Assembly (NCBI GenBank): GCA_023411215.1 | Contig: JAEYOY010000032.1 | Coordinates: forward strand, 22,454 to 86,453 | DNA length: 64,000 bases | Reading direction: 5' to 3' | From: Bacillota bacterium | GTDB lineage: Bacteria > Bacillota > Clostridia > Lachnospirales > Lachnospiraceae | In this document: positions 1 to 7,452 of the stretch, in pieces | Position numbering within the stretch: the stretch's first letter is position 1 | Layout: the number at the start of each line of letters is the position of its first letter | Made by a program: the position numbers and the translations under genes | Notes under the pieces: model-generated | What the model was told of the DNA's origin: nothing | The model's input: the letters and a program-made list of their open reading frames with translations, nothing else | Databases searched by the model: none

Positions 1-689
1 GCTTCTTCTCTCATTATATTTAGAATCTCCAAGACCACGTTTCTTATTAGTATTCATGATTACTATCTTGGCATCACCAAGCTCAAGGGGCGCATAATCG
101 TAAGATAGGTCTGCCGTATCGAGGAAAATGGCATGATTCCTTTTACCCATAGCTACCGCAAACTGATCCATAATTCCACAGTTTACTCCGTTAAAATTGT
201 TTTCAGAGTATTGGCTGATCAGCGCAAGCTCGGTATTCGTTATCTCTAATTGGAATAAATTCTTTAAGATAAAACCAGTCAACACTTCTAAGGAAGCGGA
301 GGAGGATAAACCCGAGGCATTGGGGATATTACCAAAATATAATACATCCATACCACCGACTATCGGATAGCCCTTCTTCTGCAAAGCCCAGATGACACCC
401 TTGGGATAATTCGCCCAATTATCTTCCACCTTTAATTCCAGATTGTGAATGGAACTCTCAATTATTCCAAGATCTTTGAAATTCAGAGAACAGAAACGCA
501 GCCTGTCATCATTTCTCTTTCTTGCCACCGCGTAGGTCCCGATGGTCAATGCGCATGGAAACACATGCCCTCCGTTATAATCGGTATGTTCACCGATCAG
601 GTTCACTCTGCCCGGTGCAAAATATACCTGATATTCACCTTCCTTACCAAAAACCTCTTCAAACTTCTGAAGCAGCTCCTTCTTCATCA
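1..689 (-). CDS. galK: Galactokinase, N-terminal part (runs off the left edge)
   Basis: About 229 codons of a GHMP-family galactokinase, which phosphorylates galactose to galactose 1-phosphate in the Leloir pathway in the cytosol. The translation shows the galactokinase signature GRVNLIGEHTDYNGG near residues 29-43 and the GHMP ATP-binding loop GLSSSAS. The C-terminal part lies outside the window. The start is the first of two consecutive ATGs (689 and 686), because a GGAGGAG ribosome site ends about 5 bases upstream. The gene points away from the ArsR-type regulator at 969-1892. The identification is secure from the two motifs and the collinear sequence; only the missing 3' end limits it. 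Confidence 0.93.
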
Positions 690-804
690 TTCATTCTCCT
701 CCTTCTTTTATAATCTATGATTAGTGCATCATTATTTTGAGAAAACTTACATGCATTTCAATCTGCTTGTATTCGTTATAAAGTATGCTATTATGCTATT
801 TGTT

Positions 805-839
805 TTATAATCATATATACCATTAATTTATAATCATAT
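805..839. repeat. Twelve-base direct repeat upstream of galK
   Basis: TTATAATCATAT occurs twice, at 805-816 and 828-839, a 23-base period (about two helical turns) in the AT-rich gap 690-968. It could be a regulator site for galK or simply AT-rich sequence. No other gene signal is visible in the gap apart from the hairpin at 926-950. Confidence 0.35.
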
Positions 840-925
840 CCTGGACTGAATTAGCACTGTAAGATCTATTTGTTTCATAATTTCTGTTATATAACATATT
901 TTCTGTTTGTTTGATTATATAATAC

Positions 926-950
926 ACCTCTCTACCAATTTTGTAAAGAG
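926..950 (-). terminator. Possible terminator of the ArsR-type gene
   Basis: Nine-base stem (CCTCTTTAC with GTAGAGAGG on the transcript) around a seven-base loop, 19 bases after the stop codon of the regulator at 969-1892. The tail is AT-rich but lacks a pure U run, so this is only a moderate terminator. Confidence 0.4.
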
Positions 951-968
951 GCTTCTTACCATAATCCA

Positions 969-1892
969 TTATTTAAATACGATTTTCATGATAATATTTT
1001 GAGGGTAATCGCCAAAGCCTTCTCCGAACAGATTCATGCCGCCTGAGTGTTTCGCGTCCTCTTTTATTCCAATTCGAACCGAAATATAATCCTTCCCGGT
1101 AAGAGAAAAATATGCTAGCCCTTCATCCATAGTTTTCTCATCCTCTAAATAACAGCCTTGTTCTGTTATACCCCAGGTTTTCAGTATACCATACTGGGTA
1201 TTCTTATCCGGCCACCAATCCGGATTTAGCTTGCCCCTTCTGCCACCGTAATCGCTCTGACAGTTCCAGGTTCCAACCTCCAGACCATTTACCCATAAGG
1301 TAATATCCGAAGGATAATTCAGATTAAACTCATGATCCTCTGAACATAGTTCCATAGAAAGCTCAATACGTTGAACTTCCTTCCCGATGATAGAATTCGT
1401 CGGGAAGCGATATTCCAGGTACCCTCGTCCAATCCAAATCAGCTGTGCTTCACTACGTTCCGGAAGATAAAAACACCTGGGATCATCCTCGGTGCCAATC
1501 GGACCCTTAATGCTTGCAATACCGCAGGTAGGTTCAATCTGATAATCAACATAGCTACCGATTGGCATCTTGATAATCTCTTCCTCCTGCTCCAGGTTCT
1601 TCGTTGTATTCATCTCTACATAGATATGGTCAAGTACAATATGGCATAGTTTCATCGATCCTCGAATACCAGGCTGTAATGAGGTCTTAATCATACCGGC
1701 CTCCTCCAGTACCTTTACATGAGCCGCCGAGGAAGATGCCGGAATATCTAAAAGCTCAGCAATCTCATTCACATTCAAATCCTTATGACGGAGCTGTCTT
1801 AGTATCTCAATCCGGGTCTCAGAGGATAGCGCCTTTGAGACGGATGCCAGATTCTCTATATCATCCAAATTCATTTTTATTGTTTGTATCAT
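969..1892 (-). CDS. ArsR-type winged-helix regulator with large C-terminal sensor domain
   Basis: A 307-residue DNA-binding protein. Residues about 10-85 form an ArsR/HTH_20 winged helix (SKALSSETRIEILRQL, then a recognition helix around SSSAAHVKVLEEAGMI). The remaining 200 residues are rich in Trp, Tyr and Gly (for example ITLWVNGLEVGTW) and look like a beta-sandwich that could bind a carbohydrate or other small ligand; I do not recognise a specific ligand. The length is about three times that of a simple ArsR metal sensor, and no CxC metal site is visible, so metal sensing is unlikely. An AGAGGAAA ribosome site supports the start. It sits between galK and an Lrp-type regulator, both also on the minus strand, so regulation of sugar genes is plausible but unproven. 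Confidence 0.8.
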   Translation of the reverse strand: MIQTIKMNLDDIENLASVSKALSSETRIEILRQLRHKDLNVNEIAELLDIPASSSAAHVKVLEEAGMIKTSLQPGIRGSMKLCHIVLDHIYVEMNTTKNLEQEEEIIKMPIGSYVDYQIEPTCGIASIKGPIGTEDDPRCFYLPERSEAQLIWIGRGYLEYRFPTNSIIGKEVQRIELSMELCSEDHEFNLNYPSDITLWVNGLEVGTWNCQSDYGGRRGKLNPDWWPDKNTQYGILKTWGITEQGCYLEDEKTMDEGLAYFSLTGKDYISVRIGIKEDAKHSGGMNLFGEGFGDYPQNIIMKIVFK

Positions 1893-1958
1893 AGCAAATT
1901 TCCTCTAATTCTAATAGTATATATTGATATAAATTAAAAACGAAACATCCCGAAGGGA

Positions 1959-2423
1959 TCAGCCTTCCGTACACTCGTTATCCTGATTTGATAACATCTG
2001 GATACCACGATGTTCAACCGCAGTGGAGAACACAATCTGAGTGCTTGTCTTACCGAACTTTTGAACCTCACCGATGAAAGCATCCAAATCCATGGTGCTT
2101 TGAAACCCCACTTTGATTAACATCGAGAAATTTCCAGTAACACAATTACATTCCATTACATTTGGACATGCCTTGATAAAAGGATAGAACTCTGGTTTCT
2201 GGCTAGGTGCAACCTCCAGATTGATAAATGCAGTAATATGGTGCCCAAGCTTCAGCCAATCAATATCGGTATGATAACCTTTAATGATTCCCTGCTTTTC
2301 TAAACGTGTAATTCTTGCCGCTACGGCCGGCGAGGATAAAAAGACCTTCTCCGCTAATTGCTTTAACGGCACCCTGGCATTCTCCTGCAACATAATTAAC
2401 AATTGCTTATCAATATGATCCAC
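1959..2423 (-). CDS. Lrp/AsnC family transcriptional regulator
   Basis: A 154-residue protein of typical Lrp/AsnC length. It has an N-terminal helix-turn-helix (MDHIDKQLLIMLQENARVP, recognition helix around SSPAVAARITRLEKQGII) and a C-terminal AsnC ligand-binding (RAM) domain of about 80 residues. Members sense amino acids or related metabolites as octamers and control amino-acid metabolism or feast/famine genes. It is followed by 66 bases and then the promoter side of the ArsR-type gene, so the two may be co-transcribed. No amino-acid gene is adjacent to suggest the effector. Confidence 0.85.
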   Translation of the reverse strand: MDHIDKQLLIMLQENARVPLKQLAEKVFLSSPAVAARITRLEKQGIIKGYHTDIDWLKLGHHITAFINLEVAPSQKPEFYPFIKACPNVMECNCVTGNFSMLIKVGFQSTMDLDAFIGEVQKFGKTSTQIVFSTAVEHRGIQMLSNQDNECTEG

Positions 2424-2666
2424 ACTATCCCTCCATTCTGCCGTAAACCCGCGAAATTGAGCGGCAGCACAAATTTGTAGATTGTAATATTAGAGATTTT
2501 TCAATCTATCCTCACGTCTCAAATGTATAATAATACCTAATTCTAACCCCACCTACTATGAAATGCAAGAAAAGATTTAATGTAAAGTTTGTGAAATGAT
2601 CAGTAATTATTACTTTATTGCTTTTATATGTATTCGGAGTACCTCTACTGAAGAAATCTATGAAAA

Positions 2667-2717
2667 AAACCAGGATAAGAATATGCCGGCCGGACCAACA
2701 AATTCTTATCCTGGTTT
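2667..2717 (-). terminator. Strong terminator after apbE
   Basis: A perfect 16-base stem (arms 2667-2682 and 2702-2717, 19-base loop) followed on the minus strand by six Us. It lies 34 bases after the apbE stop codon. The rest of the gap 2424-2750 is AT-rich leader sequence of the Lrp gene with no other feature I can support. Confidence 0.88.
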
Positions 2718-2750
2718 CTCAAACAATTATATATAATTTTCCTTATTAAT

Positions 2751-3860
2751 CTATTCCTCAGCTGATTCGACGTCTTGTTTGATCATCGCTTCAAAGCCGC
2801 TACTAAAGCGCATGGTTCCATCACTCATAACCCATAAGGCTTCCGTTCCCTCAAGGTCTTCAATCAGTTGGAGACCTTTTTCATACGGCAGATTAAAAAT
2901 AGCTGTGGATAATGCATCTGCCAGGCCTGAATTCTCAGTCACTATGGATACTGCCGTAAATTTCTCCGCCGGCATTAAAGTAGATGGATCAATAATATGG
3001 TGGTACTCAACTCCGTCCACCGTATAATATCTCTCATAGTCTCCACTAGAAACCAGAGATAAGTTTTCTAAATTAAGAATATAGAGATACTTCTCTTCAC
3101 TATCCTTTTCAGGATTCTGAATACCTACATTCCATGAAGCCTCCACTCCGACATCGGTTCCTTCGTTCATCTCAGCCAATACACTATAGCCCTTGCTTCC
3201 GATAGCGCGAACATTACCACCTACACTTAGGAGTCCATGCGTATAACCCTTTTCCATTGCCAGCTGTGCTACCTGTTCCGTAGCATAACCCTTTGCGATC
3301 GCTCCGACGTCCAGACTCATCTCCGGATCCTCCAGATATACCGTGGATGCCGACTCATCAATAATCATCTTACTGATATCCGTATGCTTCTCCTTCTCCT
3401 TAAGGATCTCCATGGGAGGAAGCTCGGCATTCTCCGGGTCATCTGTCCCTGCCTCACGGTAATCATGCCAAACCTCAAGAACTGCACCAAAAGCTACATT
3501 CACTGTACCTTCCGACAATTCATAAGCATCTCTGCTAAATAGAAGCATATCTATAATTTTATGATCCACCTCTACCGGTGCAATTCCCGCATTGTCGTTA
3601 ATTGTCTTAATATTATTGATACCTTCATAATCGTGATATTTATCATAAAGTTCATGATATACCTTCAAATCATCATAAACAGATTGTGCAAATTCAGAAA
3701 AAATCTCTTTGTTATCAGAATATCCCACTATAGTTGTTACTGTATCAAATAGCTCTAAAAACTGTGCCTGGTATCTGGTCAGCTCAGGCTCCTTCTTACA
3801 GGCTGTCATATTTAAAATTATCACTGTAATCATTAATACAACTATAAATTTGCGTTTCAA
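2751..3860 (-). CDS. apbE: FAD:protein FMN transferase (ApbE), extracytoplasmic lipoprotein; FmnB role in EET
   Basis: A 369-residue ApbE protein. It transfers FMN from FAD to a Thr or Ser of target proteins outside the membrane. The signal peptide ends in a lipobox (LNMTAC, Cys21). ApbE hallmarks are present: SVGGNVRAIG, DVGAIAKGYATEQ and the C-terminal ADALSTAIFNLP segment. It lies downstream of pplA, whose product resembles the flavinylated EET lipoprotein, and close to ndh2, dmkB and dmkA. This is the gene set known from the Listeria monocytogenes flavin EET locus, where ApbE is called FmnB. A 384-base gap containing a terminator separates it from pplA, so it probably has its own promoter. 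A strong terminator follows. The alternative, flavinylation of an Rnf or Nqr subunit elsewhere, cannot be excluded. Confidence 0.93.
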   Translation of the reverse strand: MKRKFIVVLMITVIILNMTACKKEPELTRYQAQFLELFDTVTTIVGYSDNKEIFSEFAQSVYDDLKVYHELYDKYHDYEGINNIKTINDNAGIAPVEVDHKIIDMLLFSRDAYELSEGTVNVAFGAVLEVWHDYREAGTDDPENAELPPMEILKEKEKHTDISKMIIDESASTVYLEDPEMSLDVGAIAKGYATEQVAQLAMEKGYTHGLLSVGGNVRAIGSKGYSVLAEMNEGTDVGVEASWNVGIQNPEKDSEEKYLYILNLENLSLVSSGDYERYYTVDGVEYHHIIDPSTLMPAEKFTAVSIVTENSGLADALSTAIFNLPYEKGLQLIEDLEGTEALWVMSDGTMRFSSGFEAMIKQDVESAEE

Positions 3861-4134
3861 GGACTCACCTCATATCATTCTACTTGTCAAACAACTCTGT
3901 AACCTTCTAATCCACAAGCTTCTTATCTCATGAAATTAACTTTTGTACTTCATTCAGACTACTCTTCCTATCATATATCTATCTGTTACCTAAATCAAGA
4001 GTATTTACAACGCTTCATAGCTCTGCTCGCAGGCATTATTCGCATGTGCGCGTTCGCATTTTGTAAGTGAGCTTACTAAATTGAGCAAACATTGTTTATT
4101 CAAATTGCTCACATTTGCTTATGCGGAAATAAAT

Positions 4135-4179
4135 AAGGCTGCTGCGAAACATTACTGTTCAATGTTTTGCAACAGCCTT
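4135..4179 (-). terminator. Terminator after pplA
   Basis: A 19-base near-perfect stem (arms 4135-4153 and 4161-4179, seven-base loop) followed by a moderately U-rich tail, 66 bases after the pplA stop. The rest of the gap 3861-4244 holds a further inverted repeat, GTGAGC/GCTCAC with an inner AATTGAGCAAAC-type hairpin (about 4067-4112), and presumably the apbE promoter, which I cannot place with confidence. Confidence 0.7.
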
Positions 4180-4244
4180 ATAACACATCAACTTTTCCCC
4201 GAGTTACGAGAGATCCGTTGTATGCCAGTTACACTTTAATGATA

Positions 4245-5354
4245 TTACTTAGCTGCGCTAGCTGCTGCCTTTTCGATATCAGCAACAAAAGCATTAACAT
4301 GTACTGTTACAGAAGCTGCTAAGTCTGCATCTGCAGGCTTGCCTTCTGTTAAAGCAATACCCTTAACTTCATCTACAGTCTTGCCTACAACATAAGTTGC
4401 GAATGCGTTAGCCTGCTCATACCACTCCTTACCGATAGCGGAAGCCTTCTTCATACCATAAGCATCCTTTAATTCCTGCTTGGTCTGAGGTGCTACTGCT
4501 AAATCTGTAGTGATAACGCCAGCGGTTGTGAAGTTAACATTACCCTGGGAAGCATCGATTACACAGCTGGAGATCTTGCCTTCTGCATTGAAGGTAGATG
4601 CGATATAGTAAGAATATGCCTGAGCTAAGCCTTCGCCTTCTGCGCTAGCATCTTTGGACTTTGCCATATCGGTAGAAATACCAAGACCTAACTGATCGCC
4701 TTCTACTGCACCTAATTCCTGAGCATTAGCAACAGCCTTCTCAAGAGTAGCTACATAATCAGTGATATGTACGGTTACGGAAGCAGCTAAATCAGCATCG
4801 GTAGGAACGCCTTCTTCATTTACAGCGATACCTTTTACTTCATCAACAGTCTTGCCGATAACATAAGCAGCGAAAGCATCTGCCTGCTCATTCCACTCTT
4901 TAGCAATACTGGAAGCCTTAGCCATACCATACTCAGCGCCAAGCTCTTGCTTAGACTTGAAAGTAGTTGCAATATCAGTTACAAGCTTGCCTTCTTTAGA
5001 GAAGTTCATCTTAGTCTGAGCTGTATCAAGCTTGCAATCTAAAATCTTGCCATCTGCACTAACTAAAACAGCTACAACAACGGAATCAACCTGAGCCAAA
5101 CCGTCCTTTTCGCCTGCATTTGCACTCTTAGCAAGAGATGTAGTTACTGCAAGACCAGTCTTCGCAGCTGCTGCAGTTGTTTCTGTTGCAGCGGGTGCTT
5201 CTGTTGCTGCGGGTGCCTCTGTTGCAGCGGGTGCTTCTGTTGCTGCAGGTGCCGCTGTGGGCTCTGTTGCTGCGGGCTCTGTCTTTGAACCACAAGCAAC
5301 AAACAATGACATTACCATTACTAATGTAAGTAACATCGCCATAATTTTCTTCAT
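4245..5354 (-). CDS. pplA: PplA-like lipoprotein with two tandem FMN-binding-type domains (extracellular electron transfer)
   Basis: A 369-residue surface lipoprotein. The signal peptide ends in LFVAC (Cys21). A low-complexity Pro/Ala/Thr/Glu linker follows, then two homologous domains of about 145 residues (roughly 65-205 and 220-360). Both repeat the blocks KQEL..YGMxKASxIxKEW, GKTVDEVKGIA and DADLAASVT. The final Thr of that block (Thr194 and Thr350) sits where ApbE would attach FMN, although the classic DxxSGAT motif is altered. This matches the two-domain, two-FMN architecture of Listeria PplA, which shuttles electrons across the cell wall. An ATG 15 bases upstream exists, but GGAGGAAAG sits eight bases before the chosen ATG and overlaps the upstream one, so the shorter form is preferred. 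It is the last gene of the ndh2-dmkB-dmkA-pplA run. The family assignment is from remembered sequence features, not a search. Confidence 0.85.
   Translation of the reverse strand: MKKIMAMLLTLVMVMSLFVACGSKTEPAATEPTAAPAATEAPAATEAPAATEAPAATETTAAAAKTGLAVTTSLAKSANAGEKDGLAQVDSVVVAVLVSADGKILDCKLDTAQTKMNFSKEGKLVTDIATTFKSKQELGAEYGMAKASSIAKEWNEQADAFAAYVIGKTVDEVKGIAVNEEGVPTDADLAASVTVHITDYVATLEKAVANAQELGAVEGDQLGLGISTDMAKSKDASAEGEGLAQAYSYYIASTFNAEGKISSCVIDASQGNVNFTTAGVITTDLAVAPQTKQELKDAYGMKKASAIGKEWYEQANAFATYVVGKTVDEVKGIALTEGKPADADLAASVTVHVNAFVADIEKAAASAAK
5160..5279 (-). repeat. Low-complexity wall-spanning linker repeats in pplA
   Basis: The stretch encodes four near-identical APAATE units plus flanking Ala/Thr/Glu. 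At DNA level it is an 18-base-type tandem repeat (GCTTCTGTTGCTGCGGGT and variants), which also creates a spurious frame on the same strand. The likely role is a flexible tether between the lipid anchor and the redox domains; copy number could vary between strains. Confidence 0.8.
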
Positions 5355-5434
5355 AGATCTTTCCTCCATATTGGGTTATATTGTTTTTGTGTAACATTTA
5401 TATTAATTCCATTGTTAATGGAAAAAATACCGTA

Positions 5435-6340
5435 TTACTTTGCCACAAAGGCACTGATAAAGATGATTAGGGAATTAAAACCCATAATCAGAATGTAATT
5501 CTTAATTGCCATCAGGAAGGTGGTTGCCTTCTCCTGTTTTTGGAAGAATGTATTGATATTCTTCTGTACCGGAATAATCGTAATCAGAGATATCAAGCAA
5601 ACAGGTGATAGAATACCGACAATCACCATAACGATTGTTGCCAGATAGGTCGCATAATAGAGAGCAGCGAAAAGATAAAGCGCTTTTTTTCCTATATAAT
5701 ATGGCAGTGTATGTCGTTTTACCGCGATATCCTTTTCCAGATCACAGATGTTATTCGCCAGCATTATGTTGGCTGTTGTGCAAAACGGTGCTATAGAAAA
5801 TAACAAAAGTGAAAATAATGGAAGCACTTGAAATTCCAGGGATATTGTCTCAAAATTAACACTCATGCTCAAAAAAGTACCGGCAGGAAGATTAATATAA
5901 AGGATAATGAACGGTATTAACAAACCGTAAAAAGCTCCTGACAACACTTCTCCAAGGGGTTGCCTGGATATCGGTACCGGTCCGTAGGTATAAAACACAC
6001 CACACAGGAAGCATAGACCGCCAACCAGGAATATAACGATATCTGTCTGAAACGCAAGTAATAATCCCAACGCAGCACTGACTATAAATAACACATAGAT
6101 AATAATGAGTGCTGTTTTTCTATTAAACTGCAGTGTCTGATGATTATTCTTCGTATCTATGTAATTATTAATTGCAGTAGTTGTTAAATCAAACAGAAAC
6201 ATAGAGGCAAAGAACAACATCGTAAGGCCCCATTTTATCGGCTGTCCCTGATACACCAACAGAGCAATCGTAATTAGAAATGCAAAGGTACTGGTTATTT
6301 TCGTCATTATCTCTACATAATCTAAAAATCGCTTTATCAT
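5435..6340 (-). CDS. dmkA: UbiA-family prenyltransferase (DmkA-like, demethylmenaquinone synthesis for EET)
   Basis: About 301 residues with eight or so hydrophobic segments. UbiA enzymes join a polyprenyl diphosphate to an aromatic acceptor in the membrane. The two Asp-rich motifs are recognisable: NNYIDTKNNH early and NNICDLEKDIAVKRHTLP later, matching the NDxxDxxxD substrate-Mg sites with the first D replaced by N. An upstream ATG (6370) is possible, but GAGGGAG lies six bases before the ATG at 6340, so that start is preferred. The neighbours are a polyprenyl synthase and a type II NADH dehydrogenase. That context matches the Listeria EET genes dmkA and dmkB, so the likely product is a dedicated demethylmenaquinone. 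Other UbiA acceptors are possible. Confidence 0.85.
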   Translation of the reverse strand: MIKRFLDYVEIMTKITSTFAFLITIALLVYQGQPIKWGLTMLFFASMFLFDLTTTAINNYIDTKNNHQTLQFNRKTALIIIYVLFIVSAALGLLLAFQTDIVIFLVGGLCFLCGVFYTYGPVPISRQPLGEVLSGAFYGLLIPFIILYINLPAGTFLSMSVNFETISLEFQVLPLFSLLLFSIAPFCTTANIMLANNICDLEKDIAVKRHTLPYYIGKKALYLFAALYYATYLATIVMVIVGILSPVCLISLITIIPVQKNINTFFQKQEKATTFLMAIKNYILIMGFNSLIIFISAFVAK

Positions 6341-6474
6341 AGTTCTCTCCCTCAATGTTGTTTTTGACATCCGCTTTCTGACTCTTACATGCCCAATTAT
6401 AATTGAGACATGTAAGATTAAGAAAACAGTAAGACATTATGTGTATAAAATTTCTATTAGAAGAATTGAACTCC

Positions 6475-7452
6475 TTAGGATAAACGGGATGCTTTCTTCA
6501 ACACATTAATCAATTGCTCCTTTTTGTGTAAAGGCATAGAAAGCTCTTCTATAATCCTCATGGATTTGTTATAGAACTTATCTATCATCAGCCTGGTGAA
6601 CTTAAGTCCACCTGCCTTAACGACTGCTGCATTAATATCCTCTCTGGTGATTGCATGGGCCATTGCTTTTTCTTTAAAATCACCGAGCTGGGATAAGGCA
6701 TGGATCAGAGGAAGAGTAATTACACCCTGCTCATAATCCGATTGTACCGGTTTATTGGCACCCTCTACTGTCTCTTCAAAATCAATACAGTCATCGGATA
6801 GCTGAAATATCATACCGACATAAAACCCAAGCTGACGATATCTCTTCGCCTGCTCCTCAGTACAATTAGAAAATATTGCTCCTGCGAAGAAAGATGCTTC
6901 AAAGAGTGCTGCGGTCTTACCGGATATTATTTTAAGATAACGGAAGATGGATAGATTAATGTTACCATTGTTAACATGCTGGTTTAATTCACCTAAGCAT
7001 ACCCTTCCGACATAATCAGGTAAAGCCATATCCAGATAATCCTTCTTATTCTCTATGGAAGCAGCCATACGAAGAGCTACACTCAACAGATAATCACCAC
7101 AGATAACCGCTGTTTTTTTACCATACTTCTTCTGCAGGGTTACATCTCCCCTGCGAAGCTCAGCATTATCAATAATATCATCATGAACAAGTGTTGCCAG
7201 ATGCAGAATTTCGATTGCTGCTGCAATCTTCACTGCATTCTTATGGATCATTCCGTTCTCATCTTCAGCGCAGATAAGCACTGAGACAGCACGGATGAAT
7301 TTTCCTCTGGAGGTCATTAGATGCTTCGTATATTCTCTAATAATCAACGGTGACGTGGAAAGCGTTCTATCTACTTCCTGCATCACCAGCTCCAGGGCTT
7401 CCTCTGAGCGGATTAATTCGATATTAACTTCTTGTTTTATCTTGTTAGTCAT
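6475..7452 (-). CDS. dmkB: Polyprenyl diphosphate synthase (DmkB-like)
   Basis: A 325-residue trans-isoprenyl diphosphate synthase that condenses isopentenyl diphosphate units into the polyprenyl tail of a quinone. Both Asp-rich Mg-binding motifs are intact: DDIID at residues 91-95 (followed by RRG) and DDCID at 220-224. The length is typical of the heptaprenyl/octaprenyl class. The ATG lies inside the end of ndh2 (eight-base overlap), so the two are translationally coupled. The product would feed the UbiA enzyme encoded 130 bases downstream. A general housekeeping polyprenyl synthase remains possible, but the context favours a quinone for extracellular electron transfer. Confidence 0.9.
   Translation of the reverse strand: MTNKIKQEVNIELIRSEEALELVMQEVDRTLSTSPLIIREYTKHLMTSRGKFIRAVSVLICAEDENGMIHKNAVKIAAAIEILHLATLVHDDIIDNAELRRGDVTLQKKYGKKTAVICGDYLLSVALRMAASIENKKDYLDMALPDYVGRVCLGELNQHVNNGNINLSIFRYLKIISGKTAALFEASFFAGAIFSNCTEEQAKRYRQLGFYVGMIFQLSDDCIDFEETVEGANKPVQSDYEQGVITLPLIHALSQLGDFKEKAMAHAITREDINAAVVKAGGLKFTRLMIDKFYNKSMRIIEELSMPLHKKEQLINVLKKASRLS

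Noticed and set aside
5128..5397. An overlapping minus-strand frame rich in Arg, Ser and Asn repeats within pplA
   Set aside because: It is the same DNA repeat (the Ala/Thr/Glu linker of pplA) read in another frame.
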